Assembly: GCA_023485745.1 (NCBI GenBank)
Contig: JAMCZL010000040.1
Coordinates: forward strand, 1-6,882
DNA from: Candidatus Martarchaeota archaeon
Lineage (GTDB): Archaea; Micrarchaeota; Micrarchaeia; Micrarchaeales; Micrarchaeaceae
DNA: 6,882 nucleotides
Direction: 5' to 3'
Shown here one piece after another: positions 6,196-6,882 of this stretch. The notes under the pieces were generated by a model. That model saw nothing but the letters and a program-made list of their open reading frames with translations. It was not told the origin of the DNA and did no database searches. Both the position numbers and the translations under genes were made by a program. How positions within the stretch are numbered: position 1 is the stretch's first letter; each line of letters starts with the position of its first letter.

Positions 6196-6202
6196 TACCT
6201 AT

Positions 6203-6220
6203 GTTATATTATAATATAAC
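6203..6220. promoter_or_regulatory. Perfect 18-bp palindrome, candidate operator
   Basis: GTTATATTATAATATAAC equals its own reverse complement over all 18 bases. It covers the predicted start site of the promoter at 6187-6195, so a bound dimer would block transcription of the small gene downstream. AT-rich palindromes can arise by chance, but 18 perfect bases are unlikely. The regulator is unknown. Confidence 0.4.
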
Positions 6221-6275
6221 CAGTCGAACCGCAAAGTTATTAAGTGTCAAGTTACTATATGCAATAAGTGGTATC

Positions 6276-6422
6276 ATGAGTATATTCAAAAAAAGGCCTC
6301 AGAATCAAAAGGATTGTGGCGATGAATTGGTCAAAAGTCCGGTTTCAAAGGAAGCTTTGGCGCAGGTAAGAAGCCAAAGATATACAATACAAAGAGTCGA
6401 AGAAGACGAATCACATTCTTAG
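6276..6422 (+). CDS. Small hydrophilic protein of unknown function (48 aa)
   Basis: I do not recognise this protein. From the ATG at 6276 it encodes 48 residues with a basic start (MSIFKKRPQ), a single cysteine (Cys14 in KDCGDEL) and an acidic end (RVEEDESHS). No membrane segment or known domain is visible. An ATG at 6201 would add 25 residues with a short hydrophobic stretch but would begin upstream of the predicted transcription start and inside the palindrome region, so I prefer 6276. A weak GTGGT lies before the ATG. The first half resembles the start of the next gene at 6654: both have KKRP, then D-(C/S)-G, then E-L and serines. Codon use with many AAA, AAG, GAA and AGA codons resembles the neighbours. 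A short coding sequence is plausible, not certain. Confidence 0.5.
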   Translation: MSIFKKRPQNQKDCGDELVKSPVSKEALAQVRSQRYTIQRVEEDESHS

Positions 6423-6470
6423 CCAACTGTTTCATTGCTCGTAAACCTTAACAATTAAAAGCAATATAAA

Positions 6471-6495
6471 ATAATATTAGAATTACTAATATTAT
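6471..6495. repeat. AT-rich inverted repeat between the two small genes
   Basis: The arms ATAATATTAG (6471-6480) and CTAATATTAT (6486-6495) are perfect over 10 bases around the spacer AATTA. It starts 49 bases after the 48-codon gene. There is no T-run beyond it, so it may be a regulator site or a weak hairpin rather than a terminator. Confidence 0.4.
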
Positions 6496-6534
6496 ATTGG
6501 ATATCTTACGGACTGCTTAATTTTCGCTTATAGC

Positions 6535-6585
6535 CGCTTGGCCCGTACATATGCAGCTATGCATAATCTATGCGGCGGGCAGGCG
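6535..6585 (+). other. Potential structured RNA or hairpin in intergenic region
   Basis: CGCTT-G-GCCCG (6535-6545) can pair with CGGGCAGGCG (6576-6585) as a ten-pair stem with one bulged G and one G-T pair. It encloses a second small stem, GCATA (6561-6565) with TATGC (6569-6573). The segment is clearly richer in G and C than the flanking AT-rich DNA, a known sign of structured RNA in AT-rich archaea. No RNA family is recognised, and it may be only a leader structure of the gene at 6654 or chance. Confidence 0.25.
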
Positions 6586-6620
6586 CAAAGTGCTATATAT
6601 CTGGTAATTAACATTGCTAC

Positions 6621-6626
6621 TATAAA
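6621..6626 (+). promoter_or_regulatory. TATA box for the right-edge gene
   Basis: TATAAA is centred about 30 bases before the ATG at 6654, giving a leader of about four bases. A second candidate, TATATAT at 6594-6600, would give a longer leader. The spacing is like that of the other leaderless genes here and supports the plus-strand reading of this region. Confidence 0.45.
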
Positions 6627-6653
6627 GTGCAATATGCTATAACACCTGATTGA

Positions 6654-6882
6654 ATGGTCCAATCCGAGAAGAAAAGACCGCATAAAAACGATTCTGGAAC
6701 ATGCGAACTTAGGACCAGTGCAAGCGAACTTGTCGACTTCGATGCAAAAGATTTGCCATTCATAGCTAAACCTGTGACATTTGGTGAAGATACAAGACTC
6801 TCAGAATCTGCCAATGTCGACACCATTTCGAATTCAGCAGCTAATCTAATTCGTACTGACGGTAACTCAGGGCCCAGCAAGG
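6654..6882 (+). CDS. Unknown hydrophilic protein, 3' end beyond window
   Basis: Starting at ATG 6654, 76 codons stay open to the right edge. I do not recognise the product. It begins MVQSEKKRPHKNDSG, with one cysteine (Cys17, in GTCEL), and then becomes rich in Ser, Asp, Asn and Thr, with no membrane segment. It looks soluble and partly disordered. The start has a TATA box at the spacing seen for leaderless genes in the window. Its first 25 residues resemble those of the 48-codon gene upstream (KKRP, D-S-G, E-L, serines), so the two may be paralogues. An opposite-strand reading frame also spans this region, but it has no visible promoter or family resemblance. Confidence is moderate because the end is missing. 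Confidence 0.5.
   Translation, partial: MVQSEKKRPHKNDSGTCELRTSASELVDFDAKDLPFIAKPVTFGEDTRLSESANVDTISNSAANLIRTDGNSGPSK

Noticed and set aside
6546..6574. Three TATGC units close together, considered as a short repeat array
   Set aside because: Units are five bases with irregular spacing; they are better explained by the small stem within the foldable segment. This is not a CRISPR or iteron array.
6620..6880. 86-codon minus-strand open frame at the right edge
   Set aside because: It covers the TATA box of the plus-strand gene and has no promoter visible in the window. The plus frame has a promoter and resembles its neighbour. The possibility cannot be fully excluded without more sequence.

Overview
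The window looks archaeal. Short AT-rich TATA-like boxes (TTTAAATA, TATATAT, TTTATAA, TATAAAA) sit about 25 bases upstream of several start codons, so many messages would be leaderless or nearly so. GGTGA-type Shine-Dalgarno sites occur only here and there, and AGG/AGA (Arg) and ATA (Ile) codons are frequent. Gene density, gene sizes and the mix of solitary metabolic genes would fit a small-genome acidophilic or DPANN archaeon (Micrarchaeota-like) or a Thermoplasmata relative. That placement is inference only; no marker gene in the window fixes it.

Left end (1-500, minus strand): the first codons of a probable ABC transporter ATPase run off the left edge, directly behind a PadR-type winged-helix regulator. 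This is the classical layout of a PadR-controlled ABC exporter. Upstream of the regulator are a TATA box, a perfect 14-bp palindrome and a second near-copy of it, which look like autoregulatory operators.

Middle left (500-2360): a MNT/AbiEii-like nucleotidyltransferase (minus) and an S66 serine peptidase of the MccF type (plus) are transcribed divergently from a 125-bp spacer holding a TATA box for each. The peptidase has its Ser-Glu-His triad. Because archaea lack murein, a detoxification role is more likely for it than murein recycling.

Middle (2373-5122): a flavoprotein oxidoreductase of the FAD_oxidored family (minus) and a 12-helix MFS transporter (plus) diverge from a 195-bp spacer. 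The transporter gene ends in a hairpin plus seven T's, an intrinsic-type terminator.

Right (5179-6882): a solitary shikimate dehydrogenase (aroE) has its own leaderless promoter and several non-consensus active-site residues. It is followed by a gene-poor, AT-rich stretch holding two small unknown genes, a 48-codon one and one open to the right edge. Their N-termini resemble each other (KKRP...D.G..EL). This stretch also carries an 18-bp perfect palindrome, an AT-rich inverted repeat and a GC-richer potential RNA hairpin.

The window contains no tRNA, rRNA, CRISPR array or insertion sequence that I can recognise. The most interesting parts are the MccF-like enzyme in an archaeal setting, the palindrome-decorated PadR promoter, and the pair of small, possibly paralogous genes at the right end.
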